This document shows positions 28,690-38,188 of a stretch of 64,000 bases of DNA, in pieces. The stretch lies in contig NZ_LT727828.1 in assembly GCF_900162685.1 (NCBI RefSeq), positions 1,477,557 to 1,541,556 of the forward strand, read 5' to 3'. The notes below the pieces were generated by a model. The model searched no databases, was not told where the DNA came from, and saw only the letters and a program-made list of their open reading frames with translations. This DNA is from Terribacillus halophilus (GTDB taxonomy: Bacteria; Bacillota; Bacilli; Bacillales; Amphibacillaceae). Both the position numbers and the translations under genes were made by a program. Position 1 is the first letter of the stretch, and each line of letters opens with the position of its first letter.

Positions 28690-29322
28690 ATGGATTTGTC
28701 TAAACGACAACAGCAAATAATTGCGATTGTAAAAGAAGCAGGTCCGATAACGGGTGAACAGATCGCGGAGCGTTTGAATCTGACACGAGCAACACTTCGT
28801 CCAGATTTAGCGATTCTCACAATGGTCGGTTTCCTTGATGCAAGACCGCGTGTTGGTTACTTCTATACAGGCAAGACAGGCTCGGAGATCATTACAGAAA
28901 AACTGATGAAGTACAAGGTGGATGCATTCCAATCGATGCCTATTGTCGTAAAGGAAGACGATTCTGCTTATGATGCCATCAGTGCCATGTTCCTCAGTGA
29001 CGTAGGTACGCTGTTTGCAGTGGACCAGGATAATAATCTTGTTGGGGTTGTTTCTCGAAAAGATTTGCTGCGGGCAAGTATCGGGAATCAAGTACTGCAG
29101 GAAATTCCAGTTCACATTATCATGACGCGAATGCCAAACGTTGCAGTATGCTATCCAGATGAGCTGTTGGTAGAAGCGGCCAATCGTTTGATTGAAAAAC
29201 AAATCGATAGTTTACCTGTTATTGAAAGATCGAGTGAAGCAGGTGCAAAGGTAGTTGGACGTATTACAAAAACAACGATCACGAAAGCATTCGTTGAACT
29301 TGCCAGAAATGAACTTATGTAA
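28690..29322 (+). CDS. ccpN: CcpN-type transcription repressor (HTH plus two CBS domains)
   Basis: Regulator that in B. subtilis represses gluconeogenic genes (gapB, pckA) and a small RNA during growth on glucose, sensing nucleotides through CBS domains. The 210 residues have an N-terminal winged helix (SKRQQQIIAIVKEAGPITGE, then RATLRPDLAILTMVGFLDAR). Two CBS domains follow (about 75-210: SAMFLSDVGTLFAVDQDNN, SLPVIERSSEAG). ATG 28690 is six bases after GAGGTG. It is next to ppsR, as in Bacillus. Confidence 0.92.
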   Translation: MDLSKRQQQIIAIVKEAGPITGEQIAERLNLTRATLRPDLAILTMVGFLDARPRVGYFYTGKTGSEIITEKLMKYKVDAFQSMPIVVKEDDSAYDAISAMFLSDVGTLFAVDQDNNLVGVVSRKDLLRASIGNQVLQEIPVHIIMTRMPNVAVCYPDELLVEAANRLIEKQIDSLPVIERSSEAGAKVVGRITKTTITKAFVELARNELM

Positions 29323-29343
29323 ATGAATCCGGGAGGGAAACCG

Positions 29344-30159
29344 ATGGAGAAACCAATTGTCTTTGTCGTATCAGACTCAGTAGGCGAAACGGCGGAGTTA
29401 GTTGTTAAAGCTGCGCTTAGCCAATTTAATATGGAAGAGCCTTTTGAATTGCTGCGTGTTCCTTATGTTGAGAATACGACGATACTAGAAGAGACGTTAA
29501 GGCAAGCCAGTGAACGACCATCCATCATTGCATATACAATGGTGAACCCAGATTTTCGTGCATTCCTTACCAATGAAGCAAAAGCACAGGGAATTGCTTG
29601 TATTGATTTAATGGGACCACTCATGGATGCGATGGCGGATATGTTCCATCAAGAACCGAAGCTGCAACCTGGTCTTGTTCACCGTCTTGATGAAGATTAT
29701 TTCCGAAGAATTGAAGCAATTGAGTTTGCCGTTCGCTATGATGATGGTCGCGACCCTCGCGGTATTTCTCGTGCGGACATTGTGCTTATCGGTGTATCGC
29801 GCACGTCTAAGACGCCGCTTTCTCAGTATTTAGCACATAAACGATTGAAGGTGGCCAATGTACCAATTGTACCGGAAGTCGAACCGCCGCGAGAATTGTT
29901 CCAAGTTGACCCGGCCAAATGTATCGGTCTTCGTATCAGTCCGGAGAAGTTGAACAATATCCGTAAAGAACGCTTGAAGGCACTTGGACTAGGTGATCAG
30001 GCGAGTTATGCCAATATTGATCGCATCAATCACGAATTGGAGCATTTTGATAAGATTGTGAATCGTATTGGATGTCGCGTAATAGATGTATCCAATAAAG
30101 CAGTTGAGGAAACAGCGAATAGCATTTTAACGGTGCGTAGCCAGCTGTTTGCAGATTAA
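29344..30159 (+). CDS. ppsR: Pyruvate phosphate dikinase regulatory protein (PpsR/YqfL)
   Basis: Bifunctional ADP-dependent kinase and phosphorylase of the DUF299 family, which controls pyruvate phosphate dikinase or PEP synthase by threonine phosphorylation. The 271 residues begin [20 protein letters not shown] and carry the P-loop [15 protein letters not shown] and the tail motif [22 protein letters not shown] 29344 follows GGGAGGG; the in-frame ATG at 29323 directly abuts the ccpN stop and lacks a ribosome site. No target kinase or synthase gene is in the window. Confidence 0.93.
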   Translation: MEKPIVFVVSDSVGETAELVVKAALSQFNMEEPFELLRVPYVENTTILEETLRQASERPSIIAYTMVNPDFRAFLTNEAKAQGIACIDLMGPLMDAMADMFHQEPKLQPGLVHRLDEDYFRRIEAIEFAVRYDDGRDPRGISRADIVLIGVSRTSKTPLSQYLAHKRLKVANVPIVPEVEPPRELFQVDPAKCIGLRISPEKLNNIRKERLKALGLGDQASYANIDRINHELEHFDKIVNRIGCRVIDVSNKAVEETANSILTVRSQLFAD

Positions 30160-30197
30160 GAATCACCAAAGTTATTGTTAAGATCTTGTAATTCATA

Positions 30198-30226
30198 TTG
30201 ACGGTACTTGACCCGAACTTTATGAT
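30198..30226 (+). promoter_or_regulatory. Sigma-A promoter before the acyltransferase gene
   Basis: TTGACG (30198-30203), 17 bases, TATGAT (30221-30226). Predicted start near 30233, almost at the first base of the hairpin that follows. Confidence 0.65.
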
Positions 30227-30234
30227 ACCAACAG

Positions 30235-30273
30235 AAGAGGTAACGACAGAAAGGCTGTTGTTACCTTTTCTTT
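30235..30273 (+). terminator. Hairpin with T-rich tail between ppsR and the acyltransferase gene
   Basis: AGAGGTAACGACAG pairs with CTGTTGTTACCTTTT (stem of about 13 pairs, G-U pairs included, 5-base loop), followed by CTTTTTC. It probably terminates ppsR transcription. Because a promoter lies directly before it, it would also sit at the extreme 5' end of the acyltransferase mRNA. Confidence 0.75.
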
Positions 30274-30304
30274 TTCGTAAATGCTTGGTGAGGAGAAACC
30301 TAAT

Positions 30305-31405
30305 ATGAAAAAACAACAAATTCAATCCATTTATATAATGCGGTTGTTAGCAATGTCACTTGTCGTGCTCGTTCACGTTACAGGTGCCTATGCCAGTGTA
30401 TTGCCGTTCGCAAGTGATGCATATGAAAAGTACCACTTTCTTAACCGGATCATCCGGATTGAAGCAGGTTTATTTATCGCAATCACTGGATTGGTCTTCT
30501 TTTATCAATACAAGCATAAGACATTAACAAAGAGATTATGGAAAGATTACTATAAAAAACGTGTCAGTTTTATACTGATACCCTACATTATTTGGGCACT
30601 CATTTATGAGCTCCATAAAGTGATGCTTGGTTTCGGAGATTTAAATCCTGCAGCTGTCGCCAAACGAATTTTTTTTGGAGAAAGCTATTATCAGCTGCAT
30701 TTTATCTTTCTAATCGTACAAATTTATCTTGTGCTGCCGCTGTTCATTTGGCTGGATCACAAGGTTGCCTTCTTCAGAAAATACATGTTTGCCTTTGGCG
30801 GCTTCTTGCAGCTTGGATATATTGCCCTTACAACATATTGGCCGGTCAGTCCATTTCCGCTGTTTCTTCAGCTAATGGGTACGCTTCTTCTTGGCGGATG
30901 GATTGGTCTCCACTATGATAGGGAAAAAGCTAAAAGCGGCAGATGGTCAACAGCAGTTTGGTTAACTGTTAGCTTATTAGCAGGATCTGCTATCGCAATT
31001 TATTATTATAATGCCGGAACACTTAATACAATTAAATGGAACAATATTCCTTATGAAACGGTGAACTATATCTTCTTGGCGGCGGGATGCTATGGAATCT
31101 TCAGGCTGGCGGAGACGCTTTCCGACAGGATTTCCGTTTCGACGATGTCCAAATTACAGCAAATTGCGAGTTATTCCTTTGGGTTTTACTTATTACACCC
31201 GCTTCTTTTAGATTATGTGTCAAGAAGTATACCGGCGTACAGCAATTATCTCTTTCACGTTCAGATTTTGCTGCGGTATTTACTTACGATGGTAATTTGC
31301 TTCTTTGTTATTTACCTCTTTCATCGTTTTGTTCCGTTTGCGGCATTGTTTTTTGGAAAATTACCGAGGCAGAGCCAGCAGATAAAGCGGGATAAAGCAT
31401 CTTGA
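30305..31405 (+). CDS. Membrane acyltransferase (acyltransferase 3 family)
   Basis: Integral membrane enzyme of the AT3 family (OafA/WecH-like), which acylates surface polysaccharides or other envelope molecules. The substrate cannot be read from sequence. The 366 residues have about ten membrane segments. The family's N-terminal block with conserved Arg and His is in YIMRLLAMSLVVLVHVTG, and loop blocks FFYQYKHK and YYKKRVSFILIPYIIWALIY follow. GAGGAG precedes ATG 30305 by 11 bases. It interrupts the otherwise conserved ppsR to yqxD-dnaG interval and has its own promoter, so it looks like an accessory gene. Its base composition does not obviously differ from its neighbours. Confidence 0.85.
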   Translation: MKKQQIQSIYIMRLLAMSLVVLVHVTGAYASVLPFASDAYEKYHFLNRIIRIEAGLFIAITGLVFFYQYKHKTLTKRLWKDYYKKRVSFILIPYIIWALIYELHKVMLGFGDLNPAAVAKRIFFGESYYQLHFIFLIVQIYLVLPLFIWLDHKVAFFRKYMFAFGGFLQLGYIALTTYWPVSPFPLFLQLMGTLLLGGWIGLHYDREKAKSGRWSTAVWLTVSLLAGSAIAIYYYNAGTLNTIKWNNIPYETVNYIFLAAGCYGIFRLAETLSDRISVSTMSKLQQIASYSFGFYLLHPLLLDYVSRSIPAYSNYLFHVQILLRYLLTMVICFFVIYLFHRFVPFAALFFGKLPRQSQQIKRDKAS

Positions 31406-31575
31406 TAATTAGTTAAAATGATGGCATTTTAAATTAGTTTGTATTATAATTGATTTTTGTGAAAAAATGTTGTTAGTATGATTTGAGTATAAATGGCAAC
31501 GCTTGTGTTAAAAAGCTTTATAAAAATTTTACGAAAAAGGAAGGATTCCGCAATTTATTGTAGAATTAGTGAGTC

Positions 31576-32046
31576 ATGAAATTGCATAAGCCTTTTGTTT
31601 ATGTGGATGCGGATAGCTGTCCCGTTAAGCAGGAGATTATCTCCACATGTGCAGCCTATCACGTGCCCGTACGTTTTGTAACAACAATCAATCATTTGAG
31701 CGGTGAATCTGATGCCAATTGGATCGTACTCGATCCAATGGACCAGGCAGTGGATTGGTATATTTTAAACCGCGTTCGTCCTGGTGCGTGCGTTGTAACA
31801 CAGGATCTTGCCTTAGCTACCTTGCTTACTGCTAAGGATGTAACAGTTATTACACCACGCGGAGAGCAGATTACAGATGCAGATGCAGACGAGATACTTT
31901 TGCGAAAGCATATGCGAATCCAAAACCAGCGGCAAGGCAAACGGATAAAAGGACCTTCCAAGCTTACAGCAGCAGATAAACAAAGATTTCTTGATTTTTT
32001 TTCGTCATATTGTCGAAAAATGCAGGAATTCGACGGGCGTTGTTGA
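31576..32046 (+). CDS. yqxD: UPF0178 / DUF188 protein YqxD
   Basis: A 156-residue protein of the YaiI/YqxD family, with a PIN-like nuclease fold. The acidic, cysteine-containing N-terminus VYVDADSCPVKQEI is the family signature, followed by VVTQDLALATLL and TPRGEQIT. Function is unproven. Position before dnaG and sigA matches the macromolecular synthesis operon of B. subtilis. The ribosome site is weak (GTGAG) and the 170-base gap upstream shows no clear promoter. Confidence 0.9.
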   Translation: MKLHKPFVYVDADSCPVKQEIISTCAAYHVPVRFVTTINHLSGESDANWIVLDPMDQAVDWYILNRVRPGACVVTQDLALATLLTAKDVTVITPRGEQITDADADEILLRKHMRIQNQRQGKRIKGPSKLTAADKQRFLDFFSSYCRKMQEFDGRC

Positions 32047-32069
32047 ATTATATAAGTTGGTGATGTGAG

Positions 32070-33893
32070 ATGGCTGGTACGATACCAGAGGAGTTAGTGG
32101 AAACAGTCCGTAAATCGAATGATATTGTCGACATAGTTGGCGAGCATGTTCAATTGAAAAAACAAGGCCGTAACTACTTTGGTTTGTGTCCTTTTCACGG
32201 GGAGAAATCCCCATCTTTTTCCGTTACGCAAGAAAAGCAGATTTTCCATTGCTTTGGGTGCGGTAAAGGCGGGAATGTGTTCACTTTTCTAATGGAACTG
32301 CAAGGTCTGTCCTTCTCCCAAGCTGTTCAGCAGCTTGCACAAAGAAGCGGTACAGAAATTCCAGACTATGTAGCACAACAGCAGGATAGCGGGACATCTC
32401 GTGAAGAACAGACAGCCTTAGAGGCAAATGAATGGGTTGTAAAACTTTATCATAACTTGCTTCGCAATACAAAAGAAGGTAAGTCTGGCTATGAATACTT
32501 GCTCGGCCGAGGCCTAACAGAGGAAACAATTGATACGTTTAAGCTTGGCTTTGCTCCGAACAGCAGGGACTTCACGGTGAAATTTCTCGATGGAAAAGGG
32601 TACAAGCCGCAAGATTTGCTTCATACTGGTCTGTTTTCGACCGATAAAGAAGGGAAACCTCAAGATCGCTTTCGGGGGAGAGTTATTTTCCCGATTCGGA
32701 ATCATCTTGGAAAAACAGTCGGATTCGGCGGACGTACTTTGGGAGATGGACAAGAACCAAAGTATCTGAATAGTGCAGAGAGCGATCTTTTCCAAAAAGG
32801 AAGAATGCTGTTCAATTTCGATTTGGCTAGGAGCGAAATTCGTAAAACTGGGCAGGTTGTTGTATTTGAAGGCTATAACGATGTGATTGCAGCTTATCAG
32901 GCTGATGTACGGAATGGCGTGGCAACACTCGGGACTTCTTTGACCGAAACGCAGGCGCGGCTTTTGAAACGATACGCAGAGCAAGTTGTCATTTGCTACG
33001 ACGGTGATAAGGCAGGATTTGAAGCGTCTTATCGAGCGCTGCAAATCCTGAAAAAGACAGGCAATCACGTGCGTGTCGCTATGCTGCGAGACGGGCTTGA
33101 CCCTGATGATTATATTCGTGAGCATGGAGCAGAGAAATTTAAACGCTCCATTATTGATGCCGGGCTGACAGCAACTTCTTTCATGATGCAATATTTGAAA
33201 CAGGACTTCAACTTATCGGTAGAAGGAGATCGTCTCCAGTATGTAGAAAAAGTGTTGGATGAGATTGCGCAGATTGAAAGCTCTGTAGAAAGGGAACACT
33301 ATTTACGGGAGCTTTCTCATGCAATGGATCTATCCCTAGAGACGCTTGCCTCTGATTTGGAGCCCAGGCTTCGAAAGCGTGCTGCCAAAAAGCAAGTGAG
33401 CAGTCCGGAGACGACTCCGGCAGCGAAGCAGAAATCGCGCCATTTTGAAAAAAAAATACCATCTGCATTTCAAGCTGCAGAAAAACAGCTGTTAGCGCAT
33501 ATGCTTAGAACAGCGACAATTGCAGATAAGGTGCAAGAAGAAGTTGGTGCTTCTTTCATAACCGATCAGTTTCAAGTGATTGTCACGCATCTGTATGCTT
33601 TTTATGAAGAAGGCAATGAAGCGGATGTCAGTCAATTCGTTTCAACATTGGAAGATCCAGCCTTGCAGCAGCTGGTCATTCAGACAGCCATGCTGCCGGT
33701 GACAGAAGATGTAAGTGACCAGGAAATTAGTGATTATATTCGTACGATTAAGCGCGAACAGGTCAATAAAACGGATATTGGTCAATTGCTTGCCGAACAG
33801 CGGCAGGCAGAACAGGAGAATGATCCGATCCGAGCAGCACAGATAGCCATGAAAATCATGGAAATACGTAGAACTTTAAAAAGTTCTCTGTAA
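32070..33893 (+). CDS. dnaG: DNA primase DnaG
   Basis: Makes RNA primers for replication and acts with the replicative helicase. The 607 residues have a CHC2 zinc finger (CPFHGEKSPSFSV, then FHCFGCGKGGN, about 38-68) and an RNA polymerase domain with TOPRIM motifs VVFEGYNDVIAAY and CYDGDKAG. A C-terminal helicase-binding domain follows (about 460-607). GGTGATGTGAG precedes the ATG. It lies between yqxD and sigA, the classical operon that links replication and transcription. Confidence 0.97.
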   Translation: MAGTIPEELVETVRKSNDIVDIVGEHVQLKKQGRNYFGLCPFHGEKSPSFSVTQEKQIFHCFGCGKGGNVFTFLMELQGLSFSQAVQQLAQRSGTEIPDYVAQQQDSGTSREEQTALEANEWVVKLYHNLLRNTKEGKSGYEYLLGRGLTEETIDTFKLGFAPNSRDFTVKFLDGKGYKPQDLLHTGLFSTDKEGKPQDRFRGRVIFPIRNHLGKTVGFGGRTLGDGQEPKYLNSAESDLFQKGRMLFNFDLARSEIRKTGQVVVFEGYNDVIAAYQADVRNGVATLGTSLTETQARLLKRYAEQVVICYDGDKAGFEASYRALQILKKTGNHVRVAMLRDGLDPDDYIREHGAEKFKRSIIDAGLTATSFMMQYLKQDFNLSVEGDRLQYVEKVLDEIAQIESSVEREHYLRELSHAMDLSLETLASDLEPRLRKRAAKKQVSSPETTPAAKQKSRHFEKKIPSAFQAAEKQLLAHMLRTATIADKVQEEVGASFITDQFQVIVTHLYAFYEEGNEADVSQFVSTLEDPALQQLVIQTAMLPVTEDVSDQEISDYIRTIKREQVNKTDIGQLLAEQRQAEQENDPIRAAQIAMKIMEIRRTLKSSL

Positions 33894-33932
33894 TAATAGA
33901 TAGCTTTTGATGTTTTGGAAGGAGGAGGACTA

Positions 33933-35054
33933 ATGGCAGAGAATAAGCCAGCAGGTTCTAAAGTGAATGAGACTGAAATGACATTGGAGCAAGCAAGAGA
34001 TCTCCTTGTTGAAATGGGTAAGAAGCGCGGAGTTCTCGCTTATGAAGAGGTAAGTGAGCGTTTGGCGAACTTCGAATTGGATTCCGATCAGATGGATGAA
34101 ATCTACGAACACTTGAACGAACAAGGTGTAGAAGTGATCGGAGAATCTGACCAAGACCCTAATATGAAGCAAATAGCAAAAGAAGAAGAATTTGATCTAA
34201 ACGATCTTAGTGTACCGCTAGGTATTAAGATCAACGATCCTGTTCGTATGTATTTGAAAGAGATCGGCCGAGTGGATCTTTTGTCAGCGAAAGAGGAGAT
34301 TGCGCTTGCTGAACGAATTGAAGCCGGAGATGAGATGGCGAAACGCCGTTTGGCGGAAGCAAACTTGCGACTAGTCGTCAGTATTGCAAAACGTTATGTT
34401 GGTCGCGGTATGCTATTCTTGGATTTAATCCAGGAAGGTAACATGGGGCTAATTAAAGCGGTAGAAAAATTCGATTATCGTAAAGGTTTTAAATTCAGTA
34501 CGTATGCAACATGGTGGATTCGTCAGGCTATTACGCGTGCGATTGCCGACCAAGCTCGTACAATTCGTATTCCTGTACACATGGTGGAGACAATCAACAA
34601 ACTAATCCGCGTGCAGCGCCAGCTATTGCAAGATTTAGGGCGTGAACCTTCACCAGAAGAAATCGGTGAAGAAATGGAACTCACACCGGAAAAAGTAAGA
34701 GAAATCCTTAAAATTGCGCAAGAACCAGTTTCACTCGAAACGCCAATCGGTGAAGAAGACGATTCCCATCTTGGTGATTTCATTGAAGACCAAGAAGCAA
34801 CTTCTCCTTCTGATCATGCAGCATACGAATTGCTGAAGGAACAGCTGGAGGATGTACTGGATACGTTGACGGACCGGGAAGAGAACGTTCTTCGTCTTCG
34901 TTTCGGATTAGACGATGGCAGAACGAGAACACTGGAAGAAGTTGGCCGAGTGTTCGGCGTTACCAGAGAGCGTATTCGTCAGATCGAAGCGAAAGCACTT
35001 CGTAAGCTTCGTCATCCAAGCCGAAGCAAGCGGTTGAAAGATTTCCTAGAATAA
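33933..35054 (+). CDS. sigA: Housekeeping sigma factor SigA (RpoD)
   Basis: Primary sigma-70 factor. The 373 residues have region 1.1 (about 1-90) and region 1.2 ([17 protein letters not shown]). Region 2 includes the -10-binding segment [17 protein letters not shown]. Region 3 follows, then region 4 with the -35-binding helix-turn-helix [23 protein letters not shown] 33933 follows a strong GGAAGGAGGAGG site; the in-frame start at 33915 overlaps that site. Only one residue here would be expected to change promoter choice little from B. subtilis, so the -35/-10 calls made elsewhere in this window are reasonable. Confidence 0.98.
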   Translation: MAENKPAGSKVNETEMTLEQARDLLVEMGKKRGVLAYEEVSERLANFELDSDQMDEIYEHLNEQGVEVIGESDQDPNMKQIAKEEEFDLNDLSVPLGIKINDPVRMYLKEIGRVDLLSAKEEIALAERIEAGDEMAKRRLAEANLRLVVSIAKRYVGRGMLFLDLIQEGNMGLIKAVEKFDYRKGFKFSTYATWWIRQAITRAIADQARTIRIPVHMVETINKLIRVQRQLLQDLGREPSPEEIGEEMELTPEKVREILKIAQEPVSLETPIGEEDDSHLGDFIEDQEATSPSDHAAYELLKEQLEDVLDTLTDREENVLRLRFGLDDGRTRTLEEVGRVFGVTRERIRQIEAKALRKLRHPSRSKRLKDFLE

Positions 35055-35055
35055 G

Positions 35056-35106
35056 AAGGCTGCGCTCAGCTGTTATGCGTTTAACCGCATATGGCTGGGC
35101 TTTCTT
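35056..35106 (+). terminator. Terminator after sigA
   Basis: GCTCAGCTGTTATGCG pairs imperfectly with CGCATATGGCTGGGC around a 5-base loop, followed by TTTCTT. Confidence 0.75.
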
Positions 35107-35224
35107 ATTGCCTTGGATACATATATTTTACAGAATCTGATAGGTGATTGCAAATTACCGCGGGAAAAAGAATAAGAGGATATATTACAAAAAATACGTA
35201 TATTTGACAAAGGAGTTGGACATA

Positions 35225-35935
35225 ATGAACGTTTTATCGTTGTCAGAGCGGCTTACAGCGGTGGCGGCGCATTTGCCGAAATCGGCGCATTTTGTCGATG
35301 TTGGCTCTGATCATGCTTACTTGCCTTGCTATGTGTGTTTGCAGGATCCATCCAGCCATGCAATTGCTGGTGAAATTAACGATGGACCTTACAAAAGCGC
35401 TGAAAAGCAAGTAAAGCTCCAGGGATTAACGGATCGGATTGAGGTGCGCAAAGGAGACGGACTTGCAGTCGTGCAGCCGAATGAAGTGAAGCAAGTTGTG
35501 ATTGCCGGCATGGGCGGACCGCTTATTGCTTCTATATTGGAGCAAGGTAAGAATAAGCTTGGTCAAGTCGAACAGCTTATTGTACAGCCTAATATAGATG
35601 CCAGAGTTTTACGCAAGTGGTTCTTAGCGAATGGGTTCGTCTTGCAAACAGAACAGATTCTAGAAGAAGCTGGACATATTTACGAAGTGTTAGTGGCGGT
35701 ACGTGAGGGTAAGGAACTGTATGATGAAAATGCAGCTATCCGTGACAAGCAGCTCTTATTTGGTCCGCAGCTGCTGCAAGAGAAAAATGCAGCTTTCCGA
35801 GCTAAATGGCAGGAATACAAACGAAAACTAGAGCGAAATGTTGCAAATATGCAGCGCGCCCAGCAAGTCGATGAAGAGAAGCTGGCATCTTTCAAAACAG
35901 AACTTCTATGGCTTGAGGAGGAATTGGATGACTGA
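35225..35935 (+). CDS. trmK: tRNA (adenine-22-N1)-methyltransferase TrmK
   Basis: Makes m1A22 in the D-arm of tRNAs in Gram-positive bacteria. The 236 residues begin MNVLSLSERLTAVAAHLPKS, then the SAM motif FVDVGSDHAYLPCY and the conserved VIAGMGGPLIASIL. A C-terminal coiled coil follows (about 180-236). AAGGAGTTGG precedes ATG 35225; the earlier in-frame start has no ribosome site. It overlaps yqfO by eight bases. A weak promoter candidate (TTGGAT, 17 bases, TCTGAT) lies near 35112-35140. Confidence 0.94.
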   Translation: MNVLSLSERLTAVAAHLPKSAHFVDVGSDHAYLPCYVCLQDPSSHAIAGEINDGPYKSAEKQVKLQGLTDRIEVRKGDGLAVVQPNEVKQVVIAGMGGPLIASILEQGKNKLGQVEQLIVQPNIDARVLRKWFLANGFVLQTEQILEEAGHIYEVLVAVREGKELYDENAAIRDKQLLFGPQLLQEKNAAFRAKWQEYKRKLERNVANMQRAQQVDEEKLASFKTELLWLEEELDD

Positions 35936-37037
35936 TAAGCGATTACGTATAGCGGATGTGGTGACGCATTTTGAAACTTGGTGTCAGCCATCGATGGCTT
36001 ATAAATGGGATAACGTTGGTTTACAAGTTGGAGAGCTAAATCAAGAGGTGACGGGTGTATTAACGACACTTGATGTGACCGAAGCAGTAGTGGATGAATC
36101 AATCCAACTAGGCGCAAATTTTATTATTGCGCATCATCCGCTCTTATTTGCAGCGCCAAAGAAATTAGACACTACTACGCCAAAAGGGCGCGTGGTGAAG
36201 AAACTGATGCAGCATAACATCACTGTATATGCTGCGCACACGAATTTGGATATCGTAAAAGGCGGCGTCAATGATTTAATGGCAGAGGCATTAGATTTGA
36301 AAAATGTACGTGTTTTTCTTCCTGAAGGATATGACACGTACAAAAAGGTCGTCGTTTTTGTTCCTGCTACACATGAACAAGTTGTAAAAGATGCCCTGCA
36401 TGCGAACGGTGCAGGGAACATTGGAAATTATGAGAAGGTAAGCTTCGTATCACAAGGGAATAGTTACTTCCAGCCCAATGCAGCCGCCCAGCCTTTTATC
36501 GGAGAAGCTGGCAAGTTGGAAAAGGTGGAAGAAGTACGCATTGAAGTGCTCGTGCCAAGTGAGCGTGTGAACCAAGCTATGAAAGCAATGATTGCTGCAC
36601 ATCCATATGAGGAAGTGGCGTATGATATATTTGCAGACGAGAAAAAAGGCAAACCATACGGGTTAGGGCGTGTCGGCGAACTGCCTGCACCCACAACACT
36701 GAAGGATTTGGCGGAACTTGTAAAACAGCGGTATGACGTCCCGCATGTACGCTTTGCAGGAGACGCATCGGCCACTGTTGAGACTGTTGCTATCCTTGGC
36801 GGCAGTGGCAGAGATTACGTTGATCAGGCGCTGCAGCAGGCTGATGTCTATATCACAGGGGATTTAACCTTCCATGAGACACAGGATGCTGTGGAAGCGG
36901 GCTTACAGCTCATCGATCCAGGGCACTATGCGGAACAGATTATGAAGAAAAAGGTAGCTGATTATGTCCAGACTGCGTTTGGAGATGTAGCAGTACATGT
37001 CTCGGAAACAGATACGAACCCATTTCAGAGCATATAA
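35928..37037 (+). CDS. yqfO: Nif3-like dinuclear metal protein YqfO
   Basis: Nif3/DUF34 family protein with a dinuclear metal centre; the substrate is not established. The 369 residues have a split Nif3 fold (WDNVGLQVG, IIAHHPLLF with metal histidines, AAHTNLDIVKGGVND). An inserted PII/CutA-like domain occupies about 130-235 (VFVPATHEQVVKDALHANGA). The C-terminal half carries GDLTFHETQDAVEAG and DPGHYAEQ. GAGGAGG lies before ATG 35928, inside trmK. The trmK-yqfO pairing is conserved. Confidence 0.92.
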   Translation: MTDKRLRIADVVTHFETWCQPSMAYKWDNVGLQVGELNQEVTGVLTTLDVTEAVVDESIQLGANFIIAHHPLLFAAPKKLDTTTPKGRVVKKLMQHNITVYAAHTNLDIVKGGVNDLMAEALDLKNVRVFLPEGYDTYKKVVVFVPATHEQVVKDALHANGAGNIGNYEKVSFVSQGNSYFQPNAAAQPFIGEAGKLEKVEEVRIEVLVPSERVNQAMKAMIAAHPYEEVAYDIFADEKKGKPYGLGRVGELPAPTTLKDLAELVKQRYDVPHVRFAGDASATVETVAILGGSGRDYVDQALQQADVYITGDLTFHETQDAVEAGLQLIDPGHYAEQIMKKKVADYVQTAFGDVAVHVSETDTNPFQSI

Positions 37038-37067
37038 AAAAACGAGTCCAGCTGGACTCGTTTTTTT
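37036..37067. terminator. Bidirectional terminator between yqfO and ispH
   Basis: A perfect 32-base palindrome: seven A residues, CGAGTCCAGCTGGACTCG, seven T residues. It serves yqfO on the plus strand and ispH on the minus strand and abuts the ispH stop codon. Confidence 0.95.
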
Positions 37068-38013
37068 ATGCTTTTTTCACTTTTACTTTTGGAAGTATCT
37101 TTTTCGGGTCAACATTGAACTCCAATTTTACATCTTCCAAGCTAGCTGGATCAAATTTCTCAATAAAGTTAATAACTTCTTTCGTTACCGGAGTAGGAGT
37201 AGAGGCTCCTGCAGTGATGGCAACTGTTTCAACGCCTTCTAACCATTCCAGTTTCAATTGGGAAAGGTCTTCAATACGATAGGCCTTTGTACCAGCAACT
37301 TCCTCTGAAACTTGGGCAAGGCGGTTGGAGTTATTGCTTCGCGGATCGCCGACCACCAAAGTAAGGTCTGCTTCTTTCGCTTGCTCAGCGACAGCTTCTT
37401 GGCGCACCTGCGTTGCCATACAGATCTCTTGTATCATCTCTGTTTGCGGGAATCGCTCTTTTACGAGCTGCATGACATCGTATACGTCCCATTGACTCAT
37501 CGTTGTCTGATTCGTAACAATTAGCTTGTCTGCATTGAGTTCCAGTGCTTGTACGTCTTCTTCGGTTTGCACGAGGTGAACCTTGCCGGGTGCAACGCCT
37601 ACAGCGCCTTCTGGCTCCGGGTGACCTTTTTTACCGATATAGACAACTTCATATCCTTCAGCAACTCTTTCGCGAATAAGGTCATGCGTGCGTGTTACGT
37701 CCGGGCAAGTAGCATCCAGGACAGTCAAACCTTTTTCATGCGCGCGTTGTTTTACTTCTGGTGAAACACCATGAGCGGTAAATACAACCGTACCGCTTTC
37801 TATTTGTTCTAAAAGCTCCATGCGGTTCTGCCCATCGAGTGTGATGACACCTTCTGTTTCAAATGCATTGGTCACATGCGCATTGTGCACAATCATACCA
37901 AGAATGTAGATTGGACGGGGCAAATTCTCATCCCGCACGGCATTCTGCGCAATTACCATGGCATCCACCACACCGTAGCAGTAACCTCGCGGCGCTATTT
38001 TTATTATGTTCAT
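37066..38013 (-). CDS. ispH: 4-hydroxy-3-methylbut-2-enyl diphosphate reductase IspH
   Basis: Last enzyme of the MEP isoprenoid pathway, an iron-sulfur reductase that makes IPP and DMAPP. The 315 residues begin [18 protein letters not shown] (first cluster cysteine). The other two cluster cysteines are in [11 protein letters not shown] and [10 protein letters not shown], and [12 protein letters not shown] supplies active-site residues. The ATG at 38013 (minus strand) follows AGAAGGGGG. ispG, the preceding pathway step, is also here at 41204-42313, on the same strand but as a separate unit. Confidence 0.96.
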   Translation of the reverse strand: MNIIKIAPRGYCYGVVDAMVIAQNAVRDENLPRPIYILGMIVHNAHVTNAFETEGVITLDGQNRMELLEQIESGTVVFTAHGVSPEVKQRAHEKGLTVLDATCPDVTRTHDLIRERVAEGYEVVYIGKKGHPEPEGAVGVAPGKVHLVQTEEDVQALELNADKLIVTNQTTMSQWDVYDVMQLVKERFPQTEMIQEICMATQVRQEAVAEQAKEADLTLVVGDPRSNNSNRLAQVSEEVAGTKAYRIEDLSQLKLEWLEGVETVAITAGASTPTPVTKEVINFIEKFDPASLEDVKLEFNVDPKKILPKVKVKKA

Positions 38014-38188
38014 TCGCTGTGTTTCCCCCTTCTCCGTTTGCACGGTTCATCTATTTCTGGGTCTACTCTATTATAAAGGCAATTAAAGAATATGACAAAG
38101 ATTGTTTATTATCCGCATGGAATCGTGCAAAATATGACAAAGTCCTCTATAATGAAAGAAGTAAGAGAATGTCCAAAAGGAGTTACAC

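Noticed and set aside
35204-35220. TTGACA just before trmK as a promoter -35
   Set aside because: A matching -10 would fall inside the trmK coding start, and the sequence overlaps the ribosome site AAGGAG.
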